Shown: positions 34,733 to 43,501 of the stretch, piece by piece | Layout: every line of letters begins with the position of its first letter | How positions within the stretch are numbered: position 1 is the stretch's first letter | The notes under the pieces: model-generated | Told to the model about the DNA's origin: nothing | What the model saw: the letters and a program-made list of their open reading frames with translations, nothing else | The model's database searches: none | Assembly (NCBI RefSeq): GCF_002025255.2 | Contig: NZ_CP054587.1 | Coordinates: 1,612,001-1,676,000 of the forward strand | Source: Halolamina sp. CBA1230 | GTDB taxonomy: Archaea > Halobacteriota > Halobacteria > Halobacteriales > Haloferacaceae | DNA length: 64,000 bases | Direction: 5' to 3' | Program-made: the position numbers and the translations under genes

Positions 34733-34800
34733 GGCGCGACGGAGCGCAACTCTCAAGCCCCCGGTTGCCACAGTCTACCACACCAACACACACGCTCAGC

Positions 34801-35604
34801 ATGACACGACTCACACCAACCGACGCCGGCAGAGCCGCCCGCCTCGACCGCCTCTCCACCGACGGGAACGTCCTGATGGTGCCGATGGACCACGGCATCA
34901 CGATGGGCGCCGTTCAGGGGCTGGCCGACATCGAATCGACGATCGACGCCGTCACGCGCGGCGGCGCCGACGCCGTCCTCACCCAGAAGGGGATCGCCCC
35001 CCGCGTCCACCCGAACAAGAACGACGCGGGCTACGTGATCCACCTCAACGCCTCGACCACCATCGGCCCCGACGAGAACGACAAACGCGTGACGGGGACC
35101 GTGAAGGAGGCCGTGCAGGCCGGCGCCGACGCCGTCTCGCTCCACCTCAACGTCGGCAGCCAGTACGAACCCGGCCAGATCGAACAGCTCGCGGAGGTGA
35201 CGAAGGAGGCTCGCGAGTTCGGGATACCCGTGCTGGCGATGACGTACGCCCGCGGCGAGGGTGTCGACAGCACCGACCCCGAGTCGCTGGGCCACGCGGT
35301 CCGACTGGGCGAGGAACTGGGTGCGGATCTCGTGAAAACTGGCTACTCCGGTGACAGCGGGAGCTTCGAGCACGTCGTCGAGTCGACGGAACTCCCCGTC
35401 CTCATCGCCGGCGGGAGCAAGGGGACGAACCGCCAGACCGTCGAGATGGTGCGGGGCGCGATGGACGCCGGCGCGTCGGGGGTGTCGATGGGACGGAGCA
35501 TCTTCCAGCACGAGCGGCCGGAGGACATCGCCCGCGCGGTGTCGGCGGTGATCCACGACGACGCGACTGTCGACGCCGCGCTCGAGGCCGGCGGCTTCGA
35601 GTAA
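34801..35604 (+). CDS. 2-amino-3,7-dideoxy-D-threo-hept-6-ulosonate (ADTH) synthase
   Basis: A 267-residue class I aldolase-like enzyme. Motifs: GNVLMVPMDHGITMG, DAVLTQKGIAPR, LNVGSQYEPGQIEQL, the Schiff-base lysine region GADLVKTGYSGDSGSF, and VLIAGGSKGTNRQTVEMVRGAMDAG-type phosphate loop (AGGSKGTN core). It builds ADTH, the substrate of the dehydroquinate synthase II at 9011, so aromatic synthesis starts by the archaeal non-DAHP route. It sits 68 bases after trpA and may be co-transcribed. The start at ATG 34801 is preferred to an upstream ATG. Confidence 0.93.
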   Translation: MTRLTPTDAGRAARLDRLSTDGNVLMVPMDHGITMGAVQGLADIESTIDAVTRGGADAVLTQKGIAPRVHPNKNDAGYVIHLNASTTIGPDENDKRVTGTVKEAVQAGADAVSLHLNVGSQYEPGQIEQLAEVTKEAREFGIPVLAMTYARGEGVDSTDPESLGHAVRLGEELGADLVKTGYSGDSGSFEHVVESTELPVLIAGGSKGTNRQTVEMVRGAMDAGASGVSMGRSIFQHERPEDIARAVSAVIHDDATVDAALEAGGFE

Positions 35605-35659
35605 CGCAGGACGCGGTTTCTCGTTTCGACATTCGTCATCCCCGCCAGCGACGGCTGTG

Positions 35660-35985
35660 CGGTGGCGCGAAGCGGGCGAGCCCTCGTGGCTCGCCTCAGC
35701 GCGAGGGACGACTGAGCGCCAGCGAAGGAGTCGGCTGGGGAGGTGTGAGGGCTGTACGGGTGGGACTGAAAGGGGCTGCCCGTCGCCGGGCGGCGTCGCC
35801 GCCCGGCTGCTAGAGGGAGCTTCGCTCCCTCCGTGCTCCGGGAAGCACGACGAAGTAAGCACGCGACCGAAGGGAGCGCGCACAGCGAGTCGCGCGACCG
35901 GAGCGAACAGGGGCTTTCACCGTGATGCCGATACCGACTGCTCGGAAGGAGGAACGAACAGTAGCTTTCACGGTGTTTTTTTTTT
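35660..35985. repeat. Y-family intergenic repeat, copy Y3 (with insertion)
   Basis: The 35605-36140 gap carries cagcgcgagggacga, gagtcggctggggagg, gggactgaaaggggctg and, twice, the Y tail (ggggctttcaccgtgatg and gtagctttcacggtgtt). Compared with copies Y1 and Y2, it has an extra stretch of about 50 bases between ggctgcccg and ctccgggaag. A run of T residues ends it. From 35990 to 36105 nothing further is evident. Confidence 0.62.
35785..35831. repeat. two-hairpin unit inserted in repeat Y3
   Basis: Two perfect hairpins with three-base loops lie back to back: GCCGGGCGGC gtc GCCGCCCGGC (35785-35807) and GAGGGAGC ttc GCTCCCTC (35813-35831). They are separated by TGCTA, the reverse complement of the TAGCA linker of the 19.9-20.2 kb hairpin array. 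The other Y copies lack this stretch. Confidence 0.8.
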
Positions 35986-36109
35986 TCGAACAGAATACCG
36001 AAAGCGTCGCGTCCCGATCCCCGAAAACACGGTGAAAAACGCCCGCCACAAACATCGAACAACACCACCCACTAGATCGACGAACAGACCCCGAACCAGA
36101 TACTGACAG

Positions 36110-36118
36110 AATTAAGGC
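36110..36118 (+). promoter_or_regulatory. TATA box of the alanine dehydrogenase-like gene
   Basis: The sequence gaattaagg is centred about 28 bases before the ATG at 36141, the spacing expected for a leaderless haloarchaeal transcript. It stands in an AT-richer patch (gatactgacagaattaagg). Confidence 0.5.
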
Positions 36119-36140
36119 CACGCCTTCAGAACGCCCAATC

Positions 36141-37130
36141 ATGGAGACGCTGCTTCTCAACAGCGAGGACGTCCACCACAACACCTCGATGGCGGAACTC
36201 ATCCCGGCGATCGAGGAGGCGTTCGCCGCCTACGAGCAGGGGAACGCGAAGATGCCCGCGAAGTCCTACGTCGACCTGCCGCAGTACAACGGCGACTTCC
36301 GCTCGATGCCCGCCTACCTCGACACGGGCGAGTGGGACGCGGCCGGGATCAAGTGGGTCAACGTCCACACCGACAACGAGGAGCAGTTCGACCTGCCGAC
36401 GGTGATGGGGACGATGATCTACTCCGAGCCCGAGAACGCGTTCCCGCTGTCGATCATGGACGGTACCGAGCTCACGATGCAGCGCACCGGCGCCGCCGCC
36501 GCCGTCGCGACCGACCATCTCGCCCACCCCGACGCCTCGTCGCTGGGGATCGTCGGCGCAGGGGTGCAGGCGTACAGTCAACTCGAAGCCATCGCGGAGG
36601 TCCGGGAGATCGAGGAGGTCGTGATCTCCGACCTCGACGAGGCCCGCGTCGAGCAGTTCGTCGACACGTTCGAGGACCGCTTCGACGTCCGCTCGGGGAC
36701 GCCGAGCGACGCCGGCCACTGCGACGTGCTCTCGACGGTGACGCCCGTTCGGAGCCCGATCATCGGCCCCGAGGACGTGGGTGAACACACGCACATCAAC
36801 GCGATGGGCGCCGACGCCGAGGGGAAACACGAGATCGAGGACGAGGTGCTGCAAGCGGCGAAGCTGGTGATCGACGACTACACGCAGTGCACCCACTCCG
36901 GGGAGATCAACGTCCCGTGGAGCGAAGGCGTGCTCGACGACGACGACCTCTACGGCGAGATCGGCGAGATCGTCGTCGGCGACAAGGCGGGCCGGACGAC
37001 GGAGGACGGCGTGACGGTGTTCGACTCGACGGGGCTGGCGATCCAGGACGTGGCGGCGGCGCACGTGGTGTACGAGCACGCGAACGAGCGGGACAACGGG
37101 ACGAGTTTCGACCTGCTCGGCCTGGCCTGA
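36141..37130 (+). CDS. ornithine cyclodeaminase / archaeal alanine dehydrogenase family protein
   Basis: A 329-residue NAD-dependent enzyme of the mu-crystallin fold. Substrate-side elements are KMPAKSYVDLPQYNGDFRSMPAYL and AAGIKWVNVHTDN (conserved Lys). The Rossmann motif is LGIVGAGVQAYSQLEAI, with DLDE giving the NAD-type acidic end. HINAMGADAEGKHEI is a family hallmark. It may deaminate alanine reversibly or cyclise ornithine; sequence alone does not separate them. It is monocistronic. Confidence 0.88.
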   Translation: METLLLNSEDVHHNTSMAELIPAIEEAFAAYEQGNAKMPAKSYVDLPQYNGDFRSMPAYLDTGEWDAAGIKWVNVHTDNEEQFDLPTVMGTMIYSEPENAFPLSIMDGTELTMQRTGAAAAVATDHLAHPDASSLGIVGAGVQAYSQLEAIAEVREIEEVVISDLDEARVEQFVDTFEDRFDVRSGTPSDAGHCDVLSTVTPVRSPIIGPEDVGEHTHINAMGADAEGKHEIEDEVLQAAKLVIDDYTQCTHSGEINVPWSEGVLDDDDLYGEIGEIVVGDKAGRTTEDGVTVFDSTGLAIQDVAAAHVVYEHANERDNGTSFDLLGLA

Positions 37131-37159
37131 GCAGCGGTTTCTGCCGGAAGCTGCCGTTT

Positions 37160-37819
37160 TCAGCCACCGAACAGCGTCCGTAGTACCCGCGACTCGGCCT
37201 TGCGCAGGTGTTCTGCGACGGTGCTCGGTGCGCAGTCGAGGGCGTCGGCGACTGCGGCCTGACTGGCGGTCCGCGGGACGTCGTAGTAGCCCAGGTCGAT
37301 CGCGGTCTCGATGACCTCGCGCTGACGATCCGTGAGGCCTGCATCGACGGCCGCCGTCGTGGCAGCTAGCCCGCCGACCGCCTCGACCGACACGTCGATC
37401 GAGTCCGGAACCGCCTCGACTGCGTGCTGAAGCTCCGCGTCGGGGCCGAACACCGAGAACACGACCGTTCCGTCGGGTTCGTACTCGACGGGCGGGACGA
37501 CGACGAGTCCACCAGCGGCGACGGGGTCGAACAGCGCACGGAGCGCACCGGTGGTCGCGTCGCGAACGTAGACGTAGCAGGACTGCTCGTCCACGCGTTC
37601 AACGTCGTAGCCAACAACCTCCGGAATCTCGTCCATTGCGGCTTCGAGCGCGTCGACGTCGCCGACCACGTAGTGGAGGATCCCCAGCGCGTCGCCGGTG
37701 TAGTTCCACTGGAGTGCCGTCGCCCGCTCCACGAACGGCGCGCCCGTCAACACGCCGTACATCGGGTGGATCTCCTCCTCCCGGCCGTGAGCGGTGATGC
37801 GTACCCGAACGTGCTTCAT
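37160..37819 (-). CDS. Bat-type helix-turn-helix transcriptional regulator
   Basis: A 219-residue protein. The N-terminal 145 residues form a sensory-like domain of the haloarchaeal type (MKHVRVRITAHGREEEIHP; ALGILHYVVGDVDALE). The C-terminus is the bacterio-opsin-activator HTH (GLTDRQREVIETAIDLGYYDVPR then VADALDCAPSTVAEHLRKAE). It diverges from the epimerase-like gene 84 bases away and is the obvious candidate to control it. Confidence 0.87.
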   Translation of the reverse strand: MKHVRVRITAHGREEEIHPMYGVLTGAPFVERATALQWNYTGDALGILHYVVGDVDALEAAMDEIPEVVGYDVERVDEQSCYVYVRDATTGALRALFDPVAAGGLVVVPPVEYEPDGTVVFSVFGPDAELQHAVEAVPDSIDVSVEAVGGLAATTAAVDAGLTDRQREVIETAIDLGYYDVPRTASQAAVADALDCAPSTVAEHLRKAESRVLRTLFGG

Positions 37820-37879
37820 AGCGAACAGTTCGGGGATTTTAACTTAAAACCGCCGAGTAGACTCGGCAGTACACACTCG

Positions 37880-37895
37880 GTTCGAGCGCTCGAAC
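37880..37895. promoter_or_regulatory. 16-bp perfect palindrome before the epimerase-like gene
   Basis: GTTCGAGCGCTCGAAC is perfectly self-complementary and ends eight bases before the ATG at 37904. It lies in the spacer shared with the divergent Bat-type regulator, so it could be an operator near the start site. It may also be a chance result of GC-rich sequence. Confidence 0.4.
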
Positions 37896-37903
37896 CCGTC
37901 CCC

Positions 37904-38680
37904 ATGACCCGAACGCTGGTGACCGGTGCGACGGGGACGCTCGGGACCGCGCTCAGGCGGAAGCTCGCCGCAGCCGGCCGGGAGGTCCGGGCAGCGAGTC
38001 GATCCCCGCCTGGTCGGAGCGAGGAGACCGTCGAGTGGATCGAGCTCGACCTGACCGACGGGACGGGCGTCGAGTCGGCGGTCGACGGCGTCGACGTCGT
38101 CGTCCACGCCGCCACAGCACCGCGAGGGGACACGGAGACGGTCGACGTTAACGGGACCGAACGGCTCCTCGCCGCGGCCGCGGACGCGGAAGTCGCGAAC
38201 TTCGTCTACCCCTCGATCGTCGGCGTCGACGAGATCCCGTTCGCCTACTACGAGCACAAGGCCGCCGCGGAGGCGGCGGTCGAGGAGAGCGCCGTCCCGT
38301 CGACGATCGTTCGCGCCACACAGTTCCACTCGTTCGTCGCTGACCTGCTCGATTCGGTGGCGAAACTCCCGGTGTGGCCGCTACCGACGGAGATACCGCT
38401 CCAGCCCGTCGCCGCCGACGAGGTCGCGGCGGCCATCGTCGACCACGCGACGCCGACCGCTGGCGGACGAACCGACCCGGTTGGTGGGCCTGCCGTTCGG
38501 TCCGTCGGCGACCTCGCGCGGGCGTACCGCGACGCACGCGGCCTGCGTCGTCCGGTTGTCAGGCTCCCGCTCCCCGGCAGCACCGCGGCAGGGTTCCGCA
38601 CCGGCCACGCGACCTGTCCGGACCACGCCGTCGGAACGGTGACGTGGGAGGCGTGGCTCGCTGGGCGATATGCGGAGTGA
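37904..38680 (+). CDS. NAD(P)-binding NmrA/epimerase-like protein
   Basis: A 258-residue Rossmann protein opening MTRTLVTGATGTLGTALRRKL (TGATGTLG nucleotide loop). It has the family pattern VDVVVHAATAPRG, VYPSIVGVDEIPFAYYEHK (atypical SDR with Y-x3-K-like YYEHK) and VRATQFHSFV. Such proteins act as quinone reductase-like enzymes or redox sensors; the substrate is unknown. Expression is likely set by the divergent Bat-type regulator. Confidence 0.86.
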   Translation: MTRTLVTGATGTLGTALRRKLAAAGREVRAASRSPPGRSEETVEWIELDLTDGTGVESAVDGVDVVVHAATAPRGDTETVDVNGTERLLAAAADAEVANFVYPSIVGVDEIPFAYYEHKAAAEAAVEESAVPSTIVRATQFHSFVADLLDSVAKLPVWPLPTEIPLQPVAADEVAAAIVDHATPTAGGRTDPVGGPAVRSVGDLARAYRDARGLRRPVVRLPLPGSTAAGFRTGHATCPDHAVGTVTWEAWLAGRYAE

Positions 38681-38747
38681 CAGGGCGAGAATCGGCATCC
38701 AGGGGTTGCAGTCGGCGTCGATGAGGTCGAAACGGGGATAATCCCGA

Positions 38748-39080
38748 ACAGCACCGCGGAGTGAGCATGACCACTTGTGACCGCACCCGCCCCGCACAGC
38801 CCACGAACCTCCCCAGCCGACTCCCTCCTTCACTGCGTTCAGTCGGTCGTCCCTCGCGCTCGGCTCACACACGGAGGTGCTCGCGCTTCGCGCCGACAGC
38901 CGCCGCGGTGTGGTCGCGGTGGACGCGAGGGCTCGCCATCGGTCGGCGAGCGATGGCGAGAGCCGTGGGCTCTCGCTCGCTCTCGTTCGGTTCCCTCACG
39001 AGAACCCGTGGGGAGGATGCGGGGAAGACTATCGCGGTGCTGGGCGGTCATAAGTGGTCATGCGTCGAGATGCTGTTGCC
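38748..39080. mobile_element. X-family MITE-like element, copy X5
   Basis: The 38681-39173 gap has no credible gene. The ends are gcatgaccacttgtgaccgc (38765-38784) and gcggtcataagtggtcatgc (39044-39063), 19 of 20 complementary, extended on the right by gtcgagatgctgttgc. About 120 internal bases (from about 38922) are nearly identical to copy X4. An open frame starts at the ATG in the left end (MTTCDR) and crosses the element, but I do not treat it as a gene. Confidence 0.72.
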
Positions 39081-39173
39081 GTCACAGTTACTGATGAACA
39101 ACGAAGAATCTCGATCGACGACGCATCAGGCCAAAGACCGAACGAAAACGAAAACCGAACGCCCAGAAACCTC

Positions 39174-42041
39174 TTACTCCAGATAAATCGCGGGCCGGAA
39201 CGGGATCGCGTTCCCCGCCCGGTCCGCGGGATCAACCACGTCCTCGTCGTCCTCGGCGTACACCTCCACCTCGGCGTCGAACTCGCGGGCCAGGAACGGC
39301 GCCGCGCTCTCGTAGGCCGCCTGCTCGTCGATGTCGAGCAGCGCCGCCAGTTCCTCGTCGTCGTAGTCGCGGGCGAACTCCACCGCGTCCTGTGCGACCT
39401 GATTGACCTCGTCACCGCGCTCGCGCAGGTCGGGATCGCTCATCACCTCGCTCATCACCGCGCCGACGTCGGCGCCGGCCTCGCGCACCGCCTCGAACAC
39501 GGTGTGCTTCCAGTCCGCGGCGGCGTAGATGCGGATCGTCTCGGGGTCGGTGTCGGTCACGTCCGCGACCTCGTTGATGTCGTCGACCAGCGCCTGCACG
39601 CGCTCCTCCTGCAGTTCCAGGTCGGGCGCGCGCAGCTCCTCGTCCACTTCGGGCCACGGCGCGTCCTCGGCGGGCGTGCCCGTCAGCTCCTCGTGGAGCT
39701 CGTTCGCCAGGAACGGCGTGAACGGCGCCAGCAGGCGTAGGCGGGTCTCGAGGGCGTGTCGCAGCGTCCAGCGGGCGCCCGGGCGCTCGAGGTCGGCGCG
39801 GCGACGGTACCACTTCAGGTGCTCGTCGAAGCCGTAGAACGCTGCCTGCGTCGCCGTCCGGGTCTCGGAGCGCTCCATCGCCTCGGTGGCTTCCTCGATC
39901 GTGGTCTGGAGCTTCGACAGCAGCCAGCGGTCCACATCCGTCACCGCATCACGCTGCCCCTCCTCACCCTCGATCAGCTCCTGCCCGCGGTTGTAGAACC
40001 GCCGCAGCTGGTCGTGCGTGCTCTCGACGGCGTCCTCGCGCCAGTCGTAGTCCTGCCACGGCTCGGAGGCGTTCAGCAGGAAGAACCGCACCGTGTCGGC
40101 GCCGTACTCCGAGATCGCCTCGCCCGGCAGCACGACGTGGCCCTTCGAGGAGGACATCTTCTGGCCCTCCAGCAGCCCCATCCCCATCACGACGATCCCC
40201 TGGGGCCACTTCGGCTCGGGGAAGAACTCGGCGTGGTGGTAGAGGTAGAACGTCAGGTGGTTCGTGATCAGGTCGTTGCCCGAGAAGCGGTAGTCGACGG
40301 GGTACCAGTACTCCCACTCCTCGCCCAGTTCCAGCGCTTGCTTGTCCGGATCGTCCACGGCATCCTCGCCGTAGAACATCGCGTCGAAAAACTCCGGATC
40401 CAGATCCTCGAGGGGGACGTCCTGGATGTGCGGGGCGATCGTGTAGTAGGACATGTACAGCGTCGAGTCCGACAGCGGCTCGATCACGAACTCGTCGTCC
40501 CACGGCAGTCGCGTCCCCAGCCCGTAGTTCCGGATGCAGGGCCACTCCTCCAGCCAGCCGACGGTGTGTTCGTACTCGCCGCGGGTGTTCTCCGGGATCG
40601 CGTCCAGTTGTGCGATCGCCCGCCGGGTTTTCTCGCGCCATTCCTCGTCGTTGTAGCGCAGGAACCACGTGTCCTGGTAGGCGACCTCGACGTCGCCGCC
40701 GCAGCGACAGACGACCTCCTCGCTGAACTCCTGCATCGTGTCGAACGCGTCGCCAGCGTGGTGCTCCCGGAACGCGTCGCGGACGTCCTCGACGACTTCG
40801 CCCGCGAACTCGCCGTACTCGTCGTTCAGGACCCCGGAGTGGAACTCCGCGTTGTACAGGTCGTTGGTGGCTTCCTCCAGCGCGGGGTCGTCGGTGGACT
40901 CGATTCCTGCTTCCTCCACGGCGGATTTCGCGGGGATCTCGCCGTACCCCTCGATCGTGAGGATCGGGATCGGCTCGATGGATCGGACCGTCTCGGGGTC
41001 GATCCCGTACGCGGTCAGCTCGTCGGCGCGCTCCTTGAGCTCCTGCAGCGCGACGTAGTCGTCCGGCGAGTGGGCCGGGACGGACATCACGACGCCCGTC
41101 GCGTTGTCGGCGTCGACGAAGCCGGCAGGCAGGATCAGCACGTCGTCGCCCGTGACGGGGTTCTCGACGGTCGTGCCGACGATCGCCTCGCCCGTGAACT
41201 CGGCCTCGATCTCGACGTCGCGTTCCTGCAGGTCGAACTTCTCGGCGGCGTCCGCGGAGATCACCCACGTCTCGCCGTCGACGGTCGCGCGGACGTACGT
41301 CGCCGCGGGGTCGACGTAGGCGTTCGTGACGCCCCGAACCGTCTCCGGGCGGAGGGTCGCCATCGGGAAGATGGCTTCGTCACTACCCGGGCTGTCGCCG
41401 CGGAACCGGATCAGCGTGTACTCCTGGAACTCCGCGTCCTCACCCTCCAGCAGGTCGTGGGTGGTGACGGGCTGTTCCTCCTCGGTGCAGTAGTTCACCG
41501 GGTGGAGCCCCTTCTCGACCAGCCCCGCCTCCTTCAGGCGCTTGTACTGCCACTCGATGAACTTCGAGTAGCGCTCGTCGTTGGTGGTGAACTCCCGGCG
41601 CCAGTCGACCGACAGGCCCAGGGACTTCATTCCCTTCTTGTAGTGCTCCTCGATGAAGTACTCCGCGAACCCCATCGGCGTCTCCAGATCGCTCAGGTCC
41701 TCCTCCGGGACGTTGTACGTGTCCTGCAGCACCGAGAGCTGCTCCTCCTCGCCCTTCTTCAGGCGCTCGACGGCGCCGATGATCGGCGTGCCCGTGACGT
41801 GCCACGCCATCGGGAACAGCACGTTGTCGCCCTGCTGGCGCCGGTAGCGCGCGTAGGCGTCCGGCACCGTGTACGTCCGGGCGTGGCCGATATGCATCCC
41901 GCCGCTGGGGTAGGGGTACGGGACGGTGACGAACGTCGCGTCCTCCCCCTCGGCTTCGGGTTCGGGATCGGCCTCGTACCGGCCGTTCTCCCGCCAGCGC
42001 TGCCGCCAGCGCTCCTCGATCGCCTGCGGGTCGTAGTCCAT
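39174..42041 (-). CDS. leuS: leucyl-tRNA synthetase
   Basis: A 955-residue class I synthetase of archaeal type. The HIGH motif is PSGGMHIGHARTY, the CP1 editing domain spans roughly residues 220-410 (TLRPETVRGVTNAYV, with the threonine-rich discrimination region), and the KMSKS motif is LEGQKMSSSKGH. The C-terminal anticodon-binding and archaeal extension follow. The frame extends 60 residues further upstream, but MDYDPQAIEERWRQRW at 42041 is the family start. Confidence 0.96.
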   Translation of the reverse strand: MDYDPQAIEERWRQRWRENGRYEADPEPEAEGEDATFVTVPYPYPSGGMHIGHARTYTVPDAYARYRRQQGDNVLFPMAWHVTGTPIIGAVERLKKGEEEQLSVLQDTYNVPEEDLSDLETPMGFAEYFIEEHYKKGMKSLGLSVDWRREFTTNDERYSKFIEWQYKRLKEAGLVEKGLHPVNYCTEEEQPVTTHDLLEGEDAEFQEYTLIRFRGDSPGSDEAIFPMATLRPETVRGVTNAYVDPAATYVRATVDGETWVISADAAEKFDLQERDVEIEAEFTGEAIVGTTVENPVTGDDVLILPAGFVDADNATGVVMSVPAHSPDDYVALQELKERADELTAYGIDPETVRSIEPIPILTIEGYGEIPAKSAVEEAGIESTDDPALEEATNDLYNAEFHSGVLNDEYGEFAGEVVEDVRDAFREHHAGDAFDTMQEFSEEVVCRCGGDVEVAYQDTWFLRYNDEEWREKTRRAIAQLDAIPENTRGEYEHTVGWLEEWPCIRNYGLGTRLPWDDEFVIEPLSDSTLYMSYYTIAPHIQDVPLEDLDPEFFDAMFYGEDAVDDPDKQALELGEEWEYWYPVDYRFSGNDLITNHLTFYLYHHAEFFPEPKWPQGIVVMGMGLLEGQKMSSSKGHVVLPGEAISEYGADTVRFFLLNASEPWQDYDWREDAVESTHDQLRRFYNRGQELIEGEEGQRDAVTDVDRWLLSKLQTTIEEATEAMERSETRTATQAAFYGFDEHLKWYRRRADLERPGARWTLRHALETRLRLLAPFTPFLANELHEELTGTPAEDAPWPEVDEELRAPDLELQEERVQALVDDINEVADVTDTDPETIRIYAAADWKHTVFEAVREAGADVGAVMSEVMSDPDLRERGDEVNQVAQDAVEFARDYDDEELAALLDIDEQAAYESAAPFLAREFDAEVEVYAEDDEDVVDPADRAGNAIPFRPAIYLE

Positions 42042-42171
42042 ACCCGTTCCTCCCGTCCCCGCGTAAAAATACCCATCAGTTCTGACTGACGCGGGTGGCA
42101 GCGAGCCGTGAACGCCACAGCGCGGCCGCGAACGGCGTGCTCCCCGTTCACAGGCGGTACGAGGCGGATGT

Positions 42172-42202
42172 CCCGACCCTTGAGATCGGGGAGGAAGCCG
42201 AC
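42172..42202. repeat. possible solo right end of an older IS1341-type element
   Basis: CCCGA cccttgaga TCGGG is a hairpin followed by gaggaagccgac. This resembles the 3-prime hairpin plus gaggaagtc tail found at right ends (omega-RNA ends) of haloarchaeal TnpB elements. It lies upstream of, and in the same orientation as, the intact TnpB element, so it could be the remnant of an earlier one. The assignment rests on recalled consensus only. Confidence 0.35.
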
Positions 42203-42283
42203 ACCAGATGAAACAAACCACGCTACGATGGCGGGGCGACTCCCCGACGTATAAGCAACTTCATCCGTATATGTGAAAACACA

Positions 42284-43501
42284 GTGGAGTACCGTCGTAC
42301 CGCCGTCATCAAACTCGACACTCCCGAAGGGGCGGACGCCTCCCTTCGAGAGACTGTCGAGCAGTTCAAACACTGCGCCAACACCGCGAGCGGGTGGTGC
42401 TGGCACGGCGACGACGGATACCACGTCACCTCGAAAGCCAAAGCCGAACGCGCCCTCTACGACCGACTGCGTGACGAAACTGACCTCACCGCGAATCTCG
42501 TCCAGAAAGGGATTCGACGGGCAGTCGAAGCCGTCAAAAGCGGAGTCGAACGCCTCAAACGTGGCGAGAACACGTCGCAACCGCACTTTTCTGCCGATAG
42601 CGCGGTGTACGACAAGCGAAGCGCGACGTTCCACCGAGATCACGTATCGCTGTCTACCGTAGACGGGCGCGTCGAGTGCGATTACATTCTCCCCGACGAC
42701 CCGGAGACACCACCCGCCAAGTACGTTTCTGACGAGGATTTCGAGTTTCGGATGGCGCACTTGCAGTACCGCGATGGTGACTGGTATCTCCACGCTTCGA
42801 TGCAGAAAGTCGAAGCAGACGAGGAAGCGCCTGAATCCGAGTCCAAGCACAGAACAGTCCTTGGTGTGGATTTTGGCGTGAACAACCTCGCTGTTGCTTC
42901 GACAGGGCGATTCTGGTCGGCGGACGAGTTCAACCATTGGCGACGAGAGTACGAGAAGCGTCGTGGCTCGCTTCAGCAGTGCGGGTCTCGCCACGCCCAC
43001 GAAAACATCGAGTCAGTCGGACAGAAAGAGTACGGACGCTTCGAGATACACCTGCACACGGTGGCGAACGAACTTATCGAGGAGGCCGTCGAGAACGACT
43101 GTTCGCACATCGTGTTCGAGGATTTGACTCACATTCGGGAGAACATTCCCGAAGCGACATGGCAACACGTCTGGGCGTTCCGACGCCTCTACGAGTACGT
43201 CGAATACAAAGCCAAAGAACACGGTGTTGAAGTCGTACAGGTTGATCCGCGCAACACGTCGAAGCGTTGCTCGACGTGTGGGTTTACCCACGACGATAAC
43301 CGTGACGGGGAGTCGTTCGAGTGTCAGCAGTGTGGGTATGAGAACCACGCCGACTACAACGCTTCCAAGAACATCGGTTTGCAGTATCTCCGTCGTCGGC
43401 AAAAGGCAGACGATGGAGGCGCACCCGTAGATGTGCGCTTGAATCGCGGGACGTTGAACGTGAGTGGGGAGTACGTGCCCCCTGCTTCGGGTGAGGCATA
43501 G
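42284..43501 (+). CDS. tnpB: TnpB RNA-guided endonuclease
   Basis: A 405-residue TnpB from a GTG start, with the TATA-like gtataagc about 30 bases upstream. The RuvC-like catalytic triad is complete: Asp196 in LGVDFGVNN, Glu279 in IVFEDLTHI and Asp357 in HADYNASKN. The zinc ribbon is Cys329/Cys332 and Cys347/Cys350. TnpB cuts DNA guided by an omega-RNA made from the element's own right end. Length and motifs show no truncation, so the protein may be active. Mobilisation would need a TnpA supplied from elsewhere. Confidence 0.93.
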   Translation: MEYRRTAVIKLDTPEGADASLRETVEQFKHCANTASGWCWHGDDGYHVTSKAKAERALYDRLRDETDLTANLVQKGIRRAVEAVKSGVERLKRGENTSQPHFSADSAVYDKRSATFHRDHVSLSTVDGRVECDYILPDDPETPPAKYVSDEDFEFRMAHLQYRDGDWYLHASMQKVEADEEAPESESKHRTVLGVDFGVNNLAVASTGRFWSADEFNHWRREYEKRRGSLQQCGSRHAHENIESVGQKEYGRFEIHLHTVANELIEEAVENDCSHIVFEDLTHIRENIPEATWQHVWAFRRLYEYVEYKAKEHGVEVVQVDPRNTSKRCSTCGFTHDDNRDGESFECQQCGYENHADYNASKNIGLQYLRRRQKADDGGAPVDVRLNRGTLNVSGEYVPPASGEA

